Notes under the pieces: generated by a model | What the model saw: the letters and a program-made list of their open reading frames with translations, nothing else | The model's database searches: none | What the model was told of the DNA's origin: nothing | Made by a program: the position numbers and the translations under genes | Assembly (NCBI GenBank): GCA_031292255.1 | Contig: JARLHN010000042.1 | Coordinates: 62,001 to 126,000, forward strand | DNA length: 64,000 bases | From: Oryzomonas sp. | GTDB lineage: Bacteria > Desulfobacterota > Desulfuromonadia > Geobacterales > Pseudopelobacteraceae | Direction: 5' to 3' | Shown here: piece after piece, positions 1-9,136 of the stretch | Layout of the letters: each line of letters opens with the position of its first letter | Numbering within the stretch: the stretch's first letter is position 1

Positions 1-38
1 GTGACAGCGGCGTGGTGGATTGAGAGAAAGGATCAGCC

Positions 39-1316
39 ATGAAAATTGTGGGAGCCATACTCATTTGCTTCCTTCAGCTTACGCCAGATTTTGCCTGGGC
101 GGGCGATACCGTTTACGGTTACCCGATTGAGGATTCCTACGCTGCGACGATTCTGGGTACTCCGCAAAGCTTCAGACCGGATCTTCACGGGGATGTTCCC
201 GTTAAGACGATGGTACTGGAAACGAACCGGGAAAAGCCAGAGCTCTTCTTTTACGACCAGGGACTGCGCTACACGGTGGCGTTCCAGAACCGGAAGGCCC
301 CACTGATTTTCATCATCGCGGGGACCGGTGGAAGCAGCAGGTCGAGGTATGCGCTCGCCCTCATGGCGAACCTGTACCATGCGGGGTTCCACGTAATCGC
401 GCTCCCCTCCCCGACTTTTCCCAACTTCATCATCGACGCCTCTACCACTCATCTCCCGGGGAACCTGTCAGACGATGCCGTTGATCTCTATCGAGTCATG
501 GAGAAAATCTGGGACCAATCCAAGGGACGCATCAAGGTCTCCGATTTTTGCCTCGCCGGATACAGCCTCGGCGGGACCGAGGCTGCTTTCGTCGCCAGGC
601 TGGATGACGATCGTAAGGTCTTCGATTTCCGCAGGGTGCTGATGCTCAACCCGGCGGTGAGCCTCTACAACTCGGTGTCGAGAATAGAGGGGTTGCTGGA
701 CCGGATCCCTGGAGGCCCCAGGAGGATCGGAGCTTTCTACAATGGCGTGATGGCGAAAGTAACCGACTTCTACCATAAGGGGGACTTCATTGCCATCGAT
801 GATGATTTTCTCTTCGCGGGATACAAGGCCCAACTCTTGAACCGGGACGAAGCAGGGGGTGCAATCGCGGTCTCCTTTCGCATCGGTTCTGCCGGCATGA
901 TTTTCGCCTCCGACGTCATGACCCATGGCGGCTACGTCGTGCCGAAGAACAGGGATTTGAAAAACAGCGATACCCTCGACGACTACTTCTGGACCACTCT
1001 TCATCTCTCCTTCCTGGACTACTTCAACGAGTATTTTTATCCCTATTTCCGAAGCAGGCGCCCCGGCCTCACCAAGGAGGAACTCCTCGATGCATTGAGC
1101 CTCAGAAGCATTGAAAGTTACCTCGCCTCCTCCGCGAAAATAGGGGTGATCACCAACGAGGACGATTTCATCCTGGCTCCGGGAGAACTCGACTATCTGC
1201 GCCAGGTTTTCGGCCCCCGTCTCAAGGTCTATCCCTGCGGCGGGCACCTCGGTAATCTTGAATACCGCGACAACATGGCCTTTCTGATCGCTAGGCTGCG
1301 CTCGTCAACGTGGTAG
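39..1316 (+). CDS. Secreted alpha/beta hydrolase-fold protein
   Basis: A 425-residue protein with a cleavable signal peptide (about residues 1-21, ending AWA-G), so it should act in the periplasm or be exported. The hydrolase core is visible: an oxyanion-type loop IAGTGGSS (93-100), a nucleophile elbow GYSLGG (174-179, Ser176), a late Asp pair (375-376) and a Gly-Gly-His (His403) that would complete a Ser-Asp-His triad. The ATG is preceded by AAAGGA. mlaA starts 13 bp after the stop, so the two are probably co-transcribed, which suggests a role on envelope lipids or esters; that role is inference. The first 23 bases of the window may be the end of an upstream reading frame (GTG GAT TGA). Substrate unknown. 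Confidence 0.85.
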   Translation: MKIVGAILICFLQLTPDFAWAGDTVYGYPIEDSYAATILGTPQSFRPDLHGDVPVKTMVLETNREKPELFFYDQGLRYTVAFQNRKAPLIFIIAGTGGSSRSRYALALMANLYHAGFHVIALPSPTFPNFIIDASTTHLPGNLSDDAVDLYRVMEKIWDQSKGRIKVSDFCLAGYSLGGTEAAFVARLDDDRKVFDFRRVLMLNPAVSLYNSVSRIEGLLDRIPGGPRRIGAFYNGVMAKVTDFYHKGDFIAIDDDFLFAGYKAQLLNRDEAGGAIAVSFRIGSAGMIFASDVMTHGGYVVPKNRDLKNSDTLDDYFWTTLHLSFLDYFNEYFYPYFRSRRPGLTKEELLDALSLRSIESYLASSAKIGVITNEDDFILAPGELDYLRQVFGPRLKVYPCGGHLGNLEYRDNMAFLIARLRSSTW

Positions 1317-1329
1317 AGCGGGGGACCTT

Positions 1330-2094
1330 ATGTGTAGCAACACGAGCAAATCGATCTTCATCACCGTTCTGGTCCTGGTCCTCTCCGGCTGTGCTGCGAG
1401 AAGCGCCATCCTCCCCGACGACGTTCCGCCAATGCACACGGTGCGCGAATTCAGCGACGACGAGAACGTTTCGCGCACGCGCGATCCTTGGGAAGGTTTC
1501 AATAGGAGCATGTACAAGTTCAACTATGAGGCCGACCGTTATGTATTCCTTCCGGTCGTTGCCGGGTACGAAAGGGTGGTTCCTCCCTTTGCCCGGACGG
1601 GGGTCAGGAACTTTTTCACCAATATCCGCGAGGTTCAGACCTTTTACAACTGCATCCTGCAAGCTAAAGGAAAGAAGTCCCTGGTGACCCTCGGGCGGTT
1701 TCTGACCAACTCGACCATTGGGATAGGCGGCCTTTTCGATCCTGCGACTGCCTTCGGTTGGAGGCGGGAGAACGGGGACTTCGACCACACCCTCGAAGCA
1801 TGGGGGGTCGGTACCGGGCCGTATCTGGTTCTGCCCATCCTCGGTCCGAACACGGTCCGGAGCGCAGGCGGATTTGCGGTCGATGGCGGGGTGCGTTGGG
1901 CGATCATGAACGCTATCGATCCTTTCGGTGGGACCGGGGCCAGCACCGAGATCGAGGCGGGGATCACCGCTCTGGAAACAGTGGATTTGCGCTCTAGGGA
2001 AAGCTTCCGCTATTACGATAGCGACTATCCATTCGAATACTACATGGTTCGATACCTCTCCAGCCAAGAGAGGGAATTGGCAATAATCAGGTAA
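1330..2094 (+). CDS. mlaA: MlaA (VacJ) family phospholipid-removing lipoprotein
   Basis: A 254-residue outer-membrane lipoprotein. The N-terminus has a hydrophobic segment ending in a lipobox LSGC (Cys21). The body shows MlaA family signatures: DPWEGFNRSMYKFN, the NFFTNIRE stretch, and the GVGTGPYLVLPILGPNTVR segment. MlaA forms the outer-membrane part of the Mla system, removing mislocalised phospholipids from the outer leaflet and passing them to MlaC and the MlaFEDB transporter. No other mla genes lie in the window; the upstream partner is instead a secreted hydrolase. Length matches the family (about 250). Function is confident from motifs, while the link to the hydrolase rests on the 13-bp spacing only. 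Confidence 0.93.
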   Translation: MCSNTSKSIFITVLVLVLSGCAARSAILPDDVPPMHTVREFSDDENVSRTRDPWEGFNRSMYKFNYEADRYVFLPVVAGYERVVPPFARTGVRNFFTNIREVQTFYNCILQAKGKKSLVTLGRFLTNSTIGIGGLFDPATAFGWRRENGDFDHTLEAWGVGTGPYLVLPILGPNTVRSAGGFAVDGGVRWAIMNAIDPFGGTGASTEIEAGITALETVDLRSRESFRYYDSDYPFEYYMVRYLSSQERELAIIR

Positions 2095-2100
2095 GGTGCA

Positions 2101-3771
2101 ATGTCAATGAACAGGCTCAGCAAGATACTTCCCATGATGGAGTGGCTCCCTTGCTACCGGATGGAATGGCTTCGCTTCGACCTGATCGCCGGTCTCACGA
2201 CGGCGGCGGTGATCATCCCGCAGGCCATGGCCTATGCCGCCATCGCAGGCCTGCCACTGGTGGTGGGGCTTTATACCTCGCTTGTGATGCTGGTGGTGTA
2301 TGCCGTTCTGGGGACATCCCGTCTCCTGAGCGTAACGACCAGTTCCACCATTGCTATCCTGGCGTCCGGCGCTCTCGCTACGGTTGCCCCCGGCGGCGAC
2401 GCCGCCACACTGCTGTCGGCATCCTCCACCCTGTCGCTCCTGGTGGGGGCTTTCCTGCTGCTGGGGGGACTTTTAAGGCTCGGCGTGGTGGCCAACCTGA
2501 TCTCCCACCCGGTACTTATAGGCTTCAAAGCCGGAATAGGCTTGGTCATCGTGCTGGGCCAGGTTCCCAAACTCCTGAACGTGCATATCGCCAAGACCGG
2601 TTTCTTTCAGGATATCGTCTCGATATTTACACACCTGCCGCAAACGTCCCTTCCCACCTTTATGCTCGCCATGGCAATGCTGGCCCTCATGCTCGGCCTA
2701 AAACACTTCGCGCCGCGACTGCCGGCCACCTTGATAACCGTGGCGATCGGCATTGCCTTGTCGGACTTTGTCGGACTCGACAGGTTCGGCATCTCGCAGG
2801 TGGGGTCGGTCCAGGCCGGACTGCCGACCTTTGCCCTCCCCGATCTTAACCTGATGAGGCAACTCTGGCCGGCGGCCCTCGGCATCGCCCTGATGAGTTT
2901 CATAGAGACGGCGGTCGCTGGGCGTGCCTTTATTCAGAAGGGGGGTCTTCCACCCGAGGGCAATCACGAACTGGTGGCGACCGGCCTGGCGAACCTCGCC
3001 GGGAGCTTCTTTCACAGTATGCCCGGCGGAGGTGGAACGTCGCAGACGGCGGTGAATCAGGGGGCGGATGCGCGCAGCCAGATATCGGGACTGGTCACCG
3101 CCGCTGTCATCATGGCTACGCTTCTCTTTCTGGCGCCCCTCTTCGGTATGATGCCCAATGCCACCCTGGCCGTCGTCGTCATCATTGCCGGTATCGGCCT
3201 TGTCAGCCCGGCCGAGTTTCGCGCCGTTCTCACTATCAGGACCATGGAGTTTCACTGGGCCCTCATCGCCGCTTTCGGGGTGATGGTGCTGGGCACCCTG
3301 AAGGGGCTCCTGGTGGCGGTGCTGGTGTCGATGGTGTCGCTCATCGTTCGCGCCAATACCCATCCTATCCATGTGCTGGGGCGCAAGCCGGGGACCAACG
3401 TGTTCCGTCCCCTGTCTCCAGAGCACACGGAGGACGAAACCTATCCCGGCCTTTTGCTGCTTCGCCCTGAAGGAGCGATATTCTTTGCCAATGCCCCCCG
3501 TCTGGTTCAGGAGATGCGGGCACTTATCGCCGAGTTCACTCCCCGGATCCTGGTCCTCGACCTGAGCGCCGTACCCGACATGGAATACACCGCTCTCATG
3601 ATGCTGACCGATGGGGAAGAACAGGTTCGCGAAGCCGGGACCGTGATCGCGCTGGTGGCGATGAATCCCTATGTTCTGGAGCTAATCCGGCGATCTCCGC
3701 TCTGGGAGAGGATTGGGCATGAACGGATGTTCTTTACTCTCGATCAGGCGGTGGAGTTGTTTCAGCCGTAA
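2101..3771 (+). CDS. SulP family anion transporter with STAS domain
   Basis: A 556-residue inner-membrane carrier of the SulP/SLC26 family. Residues about 20-420 form the multi-helix transport domain, with the early PQAMAYAAIAGLP signature and the conserved FHSMPGGGGTSQTAVNQGA loop. A STAS domain follows (about 445-556), starting near YPGLLLLRPEGAIFF and containing the ILVLDLSAVPDMEYTAL core. SulP carriers move sulfate, bicarbonate, dicarboxylates or other anions; substrate cannot be told from sequence. It starts 6 bp after mlaA, preceded by TAAGGTGCA, so it may be in the same transcript. A second in-frame ATG two codons later could also serve as start. Confidence 0.92.
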   Translation: MSMNRLSKILPMMEWLPCYRMEWLRFDLIAGLTTAAVIIPQAMAYAAIAGLPLVVGLYTSLVMLVVYAVLGTSRLLSVTTSSTIAILASGALATVAPGGDAATLLSASSTLSLLVGAFLLLGGLLRLGVVANLISHPVLIGFKAGIGLVIVLGQVPKLLNVHIAKTGFFQDIVSIFTHLPQTSLPTFMLAMAMLALMLGLKHFAPRLPATLITVAIGIALSDFVGLDRFGISQVGSVQAGLPTFALPDLNLMRQLWPAALGIALMSFIETAVAGRAFIQKGGLPPEGNHELVATGLANLAGSFFHSMPGGGGTSQTAVNQGADARSQISGLVTAAVIMATLLFLAPLFGMMPNATLAVVVIIAGIGLVSPAEFRAVLTIRTMEFHWALIAAFGVMVLGTLKGLLVAVLVSMVSLIVRANTHPIHVLGRKPGTNVFRPLSPEHTEDETYPGLLLLRPEGAIFFANAPRLVQEMRALIAEFTPRILVLDLSAVPDMEYTALMMLTDGEEQVREAGTVIALVAMNPYVLELIRRSPLWERIGHERMFFTLDQAVELFQP

Positions 3772-3908
3772 TCAACGAAGGATGCGACGTAGAAGACCAG
3801 TCAGGATCGAAAGGAATGGCCGCCGCACCCACTCACGTAAGCTCATTTTCCCTCGTGTGTCTGTCACGGCGGGGTGACATGAGAATATCAGAGAAAGGAT
3901 TGATATCG

Positions 3909-4736
3909 ATGAAAGGTGAAAAAGAAGAGGAAAAGGGGAAGGAGAACGGCACAAAAGCCGGCGAGAAACTGAAGACCAAGGAGTATGAGAAGGAACTGGC
4001 CAAGCTGCACGTGGAGCTGGTCAAGCTCCAGGAATGGGTCAAGTTCAAGGGGCTGAAGGTCTGCATCATCTTCGAGGGGCGCGACGGCGCCGGCAAGGGC
4101 GGAGTGATCAAGGCGATCACCGAGCGGGTGAGTCCGCGGGTATTCCGCGTGGTGGCGCTCCCCGCGCCAACGGAGCGGGAAAAGTCCCAGATGTACCCCC
4201 AGCGCTACATGCACCACCTCCCCGCTGCCGGCGAGGTGGTCATTTTCGATCGCAGCTGGTACAACCGCGCCGGGGTGGAGCGAGTGATGGGGTTCTGCAC
4301 CGAAGAGGAGGCAAAACGTTTTCTGCAAGTTACGCCGCCTTTCGAACAATTGGCGGTAGAATCCGGCATCACTCTGCTCAAATACTGGCTGGAGGTGAGC
4401 CCGGAAGAGCAGACCCGCCGGCTTGAAGGACGTATCGATGATGGCCGCAAGATATGGAAACTCTCTCCGATGGATATCAAGTCCTTCAGCAGATGGCACG
4501 ACTACACCAAGGCGCGTGACGAGATGTTCGCAGCGACCGACACTCCGTGGGCTCCTTGGTACGTGGCAAAGTCCGATGACAAAAAGCGGGTGCGCCTGAA
4601 CATCATCACTCACCTGCTCGGCAGGATACCTTACAAGGAAGCGCCGCGCGAGAAGGTGGTGCTCCCGAAGCGGCAGAAGGAAGGGGCGTACAAATCACCC
4701 GATTACCCGTTCAAGTATATCCCCGATGTCTATTGA
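3909..4736 (+). CDS. ppk2: Polyphosphate kinase 2 (PPK2)
   Basis: A 275-residue PPK2 that transfers phosphate between polyphosphate and a nucleoside mono- or diphosphate in the cytoplasm. A Walker A motif GRDGAGKGG lies at about 57-65, and a Walker B segment VVIFDRSWYNRAG at about 110-122, followed by the family's YWLEVSPEEQTRRLEGR lid and a C-terminal YKSPDYPFKYIPDVY. I chose the ATG at 3909 because AGAAAGGA sits about 10 bp upstream and the residues before it do not look conserved; in-frame starts at 3816 and 3879 exist and would add 31 or 10 residues. The N-terminus is Lys/Glu-rich and probably flexible. Nothing in the neighbourhood indicates a specific nucleotide. Confidence 0.93.
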   Translation: MKGEKEEEKGKENGTKAGEKLKTKEYEKELAKLHVELVKLQEWVKFKGLKVCIIFEGRDGAGKGGVIKAITERVSPRVFRVVALPAPTEREKSQMYPQRYMHHLPAAGEVVIFDRSWYNRAGVERVMGFCTEEEAKRFLQVTPPFEQLAVESGITLLKYWLEVSPEEQTRRLEGRIDDGRKIWKLSPMDIKSFSRWHDYTKARDEMFAATDTPWAPWYVAKSDDKKRVRLNIITHLLGRIPYKEAPREKVVLPKRQKEGAYKSPDYPFKYIPDVY

Positions 4737-4862
4737 TCCGCAAGCGGTCCGAAAATTGAGTATTGTTGTGGAGAAGGAAGATCCAACAGATTTGAGGCTC
4801 TGAATTTAGCAGTGCAATAGATGTCCGCCCAACCGAAGTCAGACACGATGAAGGAGTGAATC

Positions 4863-6281
4863 ATGAATCTGCATGAAAAGAACACATCAGCCGCGGACCG
4901 CTGGCGCCTTGCGGAAGATCTCCTGGAAGCTGCGCTCGTCGATACGGTTTATGGGGACCTGTATCTGCAGCGTGCTCGAGATCATTTGGAGCCGGCCCTG
5001 AGCGAGGGAGAATTCACCGCACTTCAGTTCATGGAGAACGAAACATTGAAAATGTCGAATCGTATTTTCGTTGCCATGAAGGAAACAAATTGGATGAAGG
5101 TAAAGGATTTGAGCTCCCGGATGTCGAGCCTGAAGCGGACTTTGTCGGAAACAGAAGAACTCCGCAAACTCGGGGAAAAGATCTACAAACCGGGGGAGCC
5201 TCCTTTAGACCCATTTTCCCCGGGACTACAGATATTTGCGAGAAACGTTGATCCTCAGGCACTGCTGCATAAGTTATCAACACAACTGGAACGGCTACAG
5301 ACAGCCGATCCTGATTGGCAGGTTTTTTATGCGGCTCGAAAGAGTGTCATGGCAACCATGAAAACACATTCAACGAAAACCTCCGAGGAGGTGGAATTGA
5401 CCGGTTCGCGGATCGAACATAAGGCCTTCGAAGCTCTGAATAGTGGTGATTTTGCCAACCTGGAAAAATTGGCCGCTCTGATGGAAAAAAAAGAGTCAGG
5501 CAGAGCGGAGAGAACTTCTAGCCCCACTTGGCTAACCACTGGAAAAGCTCAGGATCTAACCATCAAGTTTTCACAGGATATAGTGGAACGCGCCCAAGAT
5601 AAAGGTCTGTCTCCTATCCGGCTGGAAGCTGGCAGCAAGTTTCTTAAACTCTCACGTGATGACCTGGCTTCCCTATATCAGCATCTCTGGCATCCGACTG
5701 TTACCGACGAGATCAGCCACTCGCGGAAGAAAGAAATACAACTCTCTGTCGATGTTCCAGCAGCCTTTCGAGAGTTTGTTGAGCTTTTCACACTCCATCC
5801 TCTAGTCAATTCCGGTGGCGCCAGGTTTGTTCCTTACCTTGTAGAGGAAGACGTGCTGGTTGAGGATTTCGATGAGCCGGATCCCGGCATGGAGACTCCT
5901 GCTTCCGCGCTCCTCTCGGCCCTCGGCTTTGAGGATCGCCGAGGTCTCAGCCGGATTACCATAGAAAAAGCCCTCATTGATCGGGGAAACACGATTGTCC
6001 GGGACATTGGGCTAGATCCCCACGTATTTCGACTAATCTGCATTCCTCCCGATGTCTACGGGCGAGTCGGGTCTCAGAGGGGTTGGGGGCAGAAACAGTT
6101 ATGGACCCATTTCGATGGGTATATGGTGACGAAAAACGGAATGCTCGAAGCTCTTGCAGGAGGGGACGTGCGTTTCGGAGGGCTCTTCGACCTGGTGGGA
6201 ATCAACCGGAGATACGATTCCGACCGGACAATTGCCCGCTTTGCAGTGGTGCAACGCCATCGGATGGAGGCTGTTGGATAA
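4863..6281 (+). CDS. Conserved-looking hypothetical protein, 472 residues
   Basis: I do not recognise a family. The 472-residue product has no signal peptide and no membrane segment, so it is probably cytoplasmic. The N-terminal third is rich in charged helices with heptad-like Leu spacing (about 85-110 and 150-210) and could form coiled coils. The C-terminal part (about 275-470) is more globular, with motifs such as HPTVTDEISHSRKK, LVNSGGARFVPYLVEEDVL, and a Gly-rich RVGSQRGWGQKQLWTHFDGY block. The ATG follows GAAGGAGTGAATC, a strong ribosome site. Codon use looks like a real gene and reading is open throughout. A 91-residue ORF follows on the same strand. Function unknown. Confidence 0.8.
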   Translation: MNLHEKNTSAADRWRLAEDLLEAALVDTVYGDLYLQRARDHLEPALSEGEFTALQFMENETLKMSNRIFVAMKETNWMKVKDLSSRMSSLKRTLSETEELRKLGEKIYKPGEPPLDPFSPGLQIFARNVDPQALLHKLSTQLERLQTADPDWQVFYAARKSVMATMKTHSTKTSEEVELTGSRIEHKAFEALNSGDFANLEKLAALMEKKESGRAERTSSPTWLTTGKAQDLTIKFSQDIVERAQDKGLSPIRLEAGSKFLKLSRDDLASLYQHLWHPTVTDEISHSRKKEIQLSVDVPAAFREFVELFTLHPLVNSGGARFVPYLVEEDVLVEDFDEPDPGMETPASALLSALGFEDRRGLSRITIEKALIDRGNTIVRDIGLDPHVFRLICIPPDVYGRVGSQRGWGQKQLWTHFDGYMVTKNGMLEALAGGDVRFGGLFDLVGINRRYDSDRTIARFAVVQRHRMEAVG

Positions 6282-6357
6282 GCGCGGATGGAGCAACCGG
6301 AGAAGTAATGTGCACCGGCCTTGATTAGGTCGAAAGAATACAGAAAAGGGTTCTGTC

Positions 6358-6633
6358 ATGCAAAATGAAGCCAAGATATCTTACTCATCCGGCGCAGCAC
6401 GATCCTTCATCCGAGGCATAGCAGATCAACTTTCAGAAGAAGATCCGGAATTGATGGTGGAATTTTTAAATGCGCTCGATATCGCAAACGCTGCGCTTGT
6501 ATCTTGGCTGGTTGAGAAGAAAGAAATGGAAAATTTCTACCTTCGAGAGGACAGTGCCGAGTTGGGGGAGTTTCAACTGGCAGTGGAACGACTCAAATTA
6601 ACGCTTGCGAAGTTGAGTGGCTCTAAGCGTTAA
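6358..6633 (+). CDS. Small hypothetical protein, 91 residues
   Basis: A 91-residue, mostly helical, acidic protein with no signal peptide or membrane segment. It is rich in Glu, Leu and Ala (for example AALVSWLVEKKEMENFYL) and could be a helical bundle or a small partner protein. The start ATG follows an AGAAAAGGG purine stretch by about 10 bp. It lies 76 bp downstream of the 472-residue unknown gene on the same strand, so the two may be functionally linked. No family recognised. The region from 6634 to the next gene (about 150 bp) is AT-rich and shows nothing I can name. Confidence 0.6.
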   Translation: MQNEAKISYSSGAARSFIRGIADQLSEEDPELMVEFLNALDIANAALVSWLVEKKEMENFYLREDSAELGEFQLAVERLKLTLAKLSGSKR

Positions 6634-6787
6634 AATATCCAGCAGGTTACAGACAACGAGTAACTTATTTAAGAATGTCAAGCTGGTTTAATTTTTAGAC
6701 TCAGTCATTCAAGTAGTGAAGTTGTCCTATCATCATCGGAATACAGAAATTTGGGGAAGACAAGTTGTAACAACAGGGATATATGCT

Positions 6788-8518
6788 ATGAAATACCTAT
6801 ACGCCTATTTTTCGCCCCGCCGCTATCCAGCACTACGCGACTTACTGATACTCCTGATCCTGTTCGGCGGAGCCTTCTTCCTCTTCCTGGGCCATGCTGG
6901 GCTGATAGAACCTGATGAAGGGCGTTACTCGGAAATCCCCCGTGAGATGCTGGAAAAGAGTGATTTTGTCACTCCCACGCTTAACTACATAGACTACTTT
7001 GAAAAACCGCCCCTGCACTACTGGCTGAATGCGATCTCATTTAAACTATTCGGGATGAACGAATTTGCCTCCCGGTTTACCGGTACGTTGGCGGGGCTTC
7101 TGACCGTGCTGCTCGTCTACCATACCGGCCGTAAGCTGTTCGGCAGGCGCGAGGGACTGTTCTCGGCCTTCATCCTGGGCACCTCAACCGGATTTCTTGC
7201 CCAGTCACGCATCAACCTGACCGACATGACGTTGACCTTTTGCCTGTCGGCGGCCCTGTGCTGCTTCATTATCGCTGCCAATGACCATGAGCGGCACAAA
7301 GGGCGCTACTACTATTCGTTTTTCCTGTTCTCGGCCCTGGCCGTGCTTACCAAGGGACTGATTGGGCTTGTCTTTCCGGTGGGTATCATCATTATCTACC
7401 TTGCGAAGACCCACCGCTGGTATCTGTTGAAAGAGATGCGCCTGCCCGGCGGCATTGGGCTCTTCCTGGCGGTAACGGTTCCCTGGTTTGTGCTGGTATC
7501 GTTGCGCAATCCCGAGTTTCCCCGTTTCTTCTTTATTCATGAACACATCGAACGCTTTCTCACCAAGGTCCATGGCCGTTATCAACCTTTCTGGTTCTTT
7601 ATCCCCATCTTGCTGTTGACCATGCTTCCTTGGTCGTTTTACGCCGTGCGAGCCGTTGCGCGGGCGTGGGGCGAGAGGCGGCACCAGGATGGGGAGCGAC
7701 TGATATTCCTGCTTATATGGGCAGCATTCATCTTCCTCTTTTTTTCCGTGTCACACTCCAAGCTGATCCCGTACATTCTCCCGGTGTTCCCCCCCTTGGC
7801 AATCCTGACAGGCAAGATGTTCTCCGATTTGATGGACCGGGAGCAGCAAAAAACGTTTGGACCGGAAAGTGCCATTCTGGGAACGCTCCTGGTCGCGATG
7901 ACAGTGTTGGCGGTTGTTTATCCCCATGTGCGGGACCTTGCGCCGGTTCTTACGGGCTCGGGTCTCGTGCAATCCGACATCTCGCTCTTTACAAAACAGC
8001 CAATTCTTTCGCCAACAAGAGGGGTTGTTGCCGCATGTCTGTCACTAGGCTTGGGAGTGTCGATCTGGCTTGCTGGCCGGAAAAAGGATTTGTTGATCTT
8101 GTTCGCAGGTCTCTGCATCAGCTCGTACTTCCTGGAAACCATTGGACTTCAGGTTTTCATGGAGGGGATCGAGCTCAATAAATCTTCAAGAGAGCTTGCG
8201 TTGTTGGCGCAACAGGCCACATCTCAAGGCGGATGTCTTGTTTCCTTCGGTTATGAACAGTCATTGCCGTTTTATACTAGGAAGCGAGTTGTGGTCGTAG
8301 GGGACAGAGGTGAACTGGATTTTGGAAGCAAACAAGGCGACCAGAGAGCGTGGTTTGTTGACGAAACCGGTTTCATACGGTTGTGGCAGAAAAAGCAGCC
8401 CGTTGTGGTCCTGCTTAAAAGAACTGACTTTGAGCGGATTGCCCCCCAACTTGTCCCCAATGCTTCGATTCTGGGATACAAGGGCAAAAAAATGCTGATA
8501 TGCAACAGAACAAACTGA
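6788..8518 (+). CDS. ArnT-like integral membrane glycosyltransferase, copy 1
   Basis: A 576-residue GT-C fold membrane protein of the ArnT/PMT-like family, which transfers a sugar from an undecaprenyl-phosphate carrier onto lipid A or another acceptor on the periplasmic side. The catalytic acidic motif EPDEGRYSEIPREML sits in the first periplasmic loop (about 41-55), followed by FEKPPLHYWL. At least ten hydrophobic helices follow, then a soluble C-terminal part ending KGKKMLICNRTN. The ATG at 6788 was chosen over an upstream GTG (6716) because it aligns with the start of the second copy at 50127-51899, to which it is roughly 75% identical by eye. In enterics ArnT adds 4-amino-4-deoxyarabinose; the donor here is unknown. 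Confidence 0.88.
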   Translation: MKYLYAYFSPRRYPALRDLLILLILFGGAFFLFLGHAGLIEPDEGRYSEIPREMLEKSDFVTPTLNYIDYFEKPPLHYWLNAISFKLFGMNEFASRFTGTLAGLLTVLLVYHTGRKLFGRREGLFSAFILGTSTGFLAQSRINLTDMTLTFCLSAALCCFIIAANDHERHKGRYYYSFFLFSALAVLTKGLIGLVFPVGIIIIYLAKTHRWYLLKEMRLPGGIGLFLAVTVPWFVLVSLRNPEFPRFFFIHEHIERFLTKVHGRYQPFWFFIPILLLTMLPWSFYAVRAVARAWGERRHQDGERLIFLLIWAAFIFLFFSVSHSKLIPYILPVFPPLAILTGKMFSDLMDREQQKTFGPESAILGTLLVAMTVLAVVYPHVRDLAPVLTGSGLVQSDISLFTKQPILSPTRGVVAACLSLGLGVSIWLAGRKKDLLILFAGLCISSYFLETIGLQVFMEGIELNKSSRELALLAQQATSQGGCLVSFGYEQSLPFYTRKRVVVVGDRGELDFGSKQGDQRAWFVDETGFIRLWQKKQPVVVLLKRTDFERIAPQLVPNASILGYKGKKMLICNRTN

Positions 8519-8519
8519 A

Positions 8520-8772
8520 GGAGTTTGCGAGGGATTTTCTGATAGTACCGATCGACCTGACTCCGAAGGTCTTCACCACCGTCGAAGCAAGCGGCATACT
8601 CCTGACTGTGTGTCATCCCTGTCAATCCCGCCACAGGCGCGAGAGCAACCAGGAGATATGGGAAGGCGTACTGGACAGATTTGCCGAATGTGAAGATGTA
8701 AATTTCGCTTACCCGACGCCTCGGTCTTACAACAATGTCATAAAGGGTAAGCGCGGAAATCAGTGCACTTAG
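8520..8772 (+). pseudogene. 3' remnant of an MscS-family mechanosensitive channel gene
   Basis: Directly after the ArnT-like gene an open frame encodes about 84 residues that match only the cytoplasmic C-terminus of MscS-type channels: ARDFLIVPIDLTPKVFTT, SGILLTVCHPCQSRHRR, then QEIWEGVLDRF and DVNFAYPTPRSYNN. The pore helices and the rest of the channel are missing, and there is no ribosome site of its own (the only in-frame ATG, at 8500, lies inside the preceding gene). I read this as a truncated, non-functional remainder left by a deletion or recombination that joined it to the glycosyltransferase gene. Confidence 0.6.
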
Positions 8773-8851
8773 CTCAAGAAGCCTTACCGAGAAGCTTATT
8801 TTATTTGAATGTCGGCAATAAAGATAAAAGAGAACCTTAATCCAGTGCGGA

Positions 8852-9136
8852 ATGTGTCATGTCCTTATCGTCCGGCAGCACCATGAGCGTCTGGACGGCA
8901 GCGGCTACCCTGCAGGGCTCAAGGGTGACGATATTCTTTTTGAAGCGCAAATTTCAGGAGTTGCCGACGTCGTTGAAGCCATGTCCTCGCACCGCCCTTA
9001 CCGACCTGGCAAAGGAGTAGAATCCGCGCTTGAAGAAATAACGAGAGTTCGCGGGACGGCCTATGACACATCGGTTGTGGATGCTTGTCTTGCCGTCTTC
9101 AGGAACGGATTTCAATTTTCCTTGCCAGGTCGCTGA
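8852..9136 (+). pseudogene. 3' remnant of an HD-GYP domain gene
   Basis: About 88 residues match only the C-terminal end of an HD-GYP cyclic-di-GMP phosphodiesterase domain: QHHERLDGSGYPAGL (the GYP motif), GVADVVEAMSSHRPYRPGKG, and a VVDACLAVFRNGF tail. The HD part that should precede it is gone. It closely resembles residues near the end of the HD-GYP gene at 47373, which also lies downstream of an ArnT-like gene in the same transcriptional orientation. Without the HD metal ligands it cannot be an active enzyme. The 79 bp before it are AT-rich without clear signals. Confidence 0.65.

Noticed and set aside
1-23. End of an upstream gene (frame ending GAT TGA)
   Set aside because: Only seven codons; cannot be distinguished from chance.
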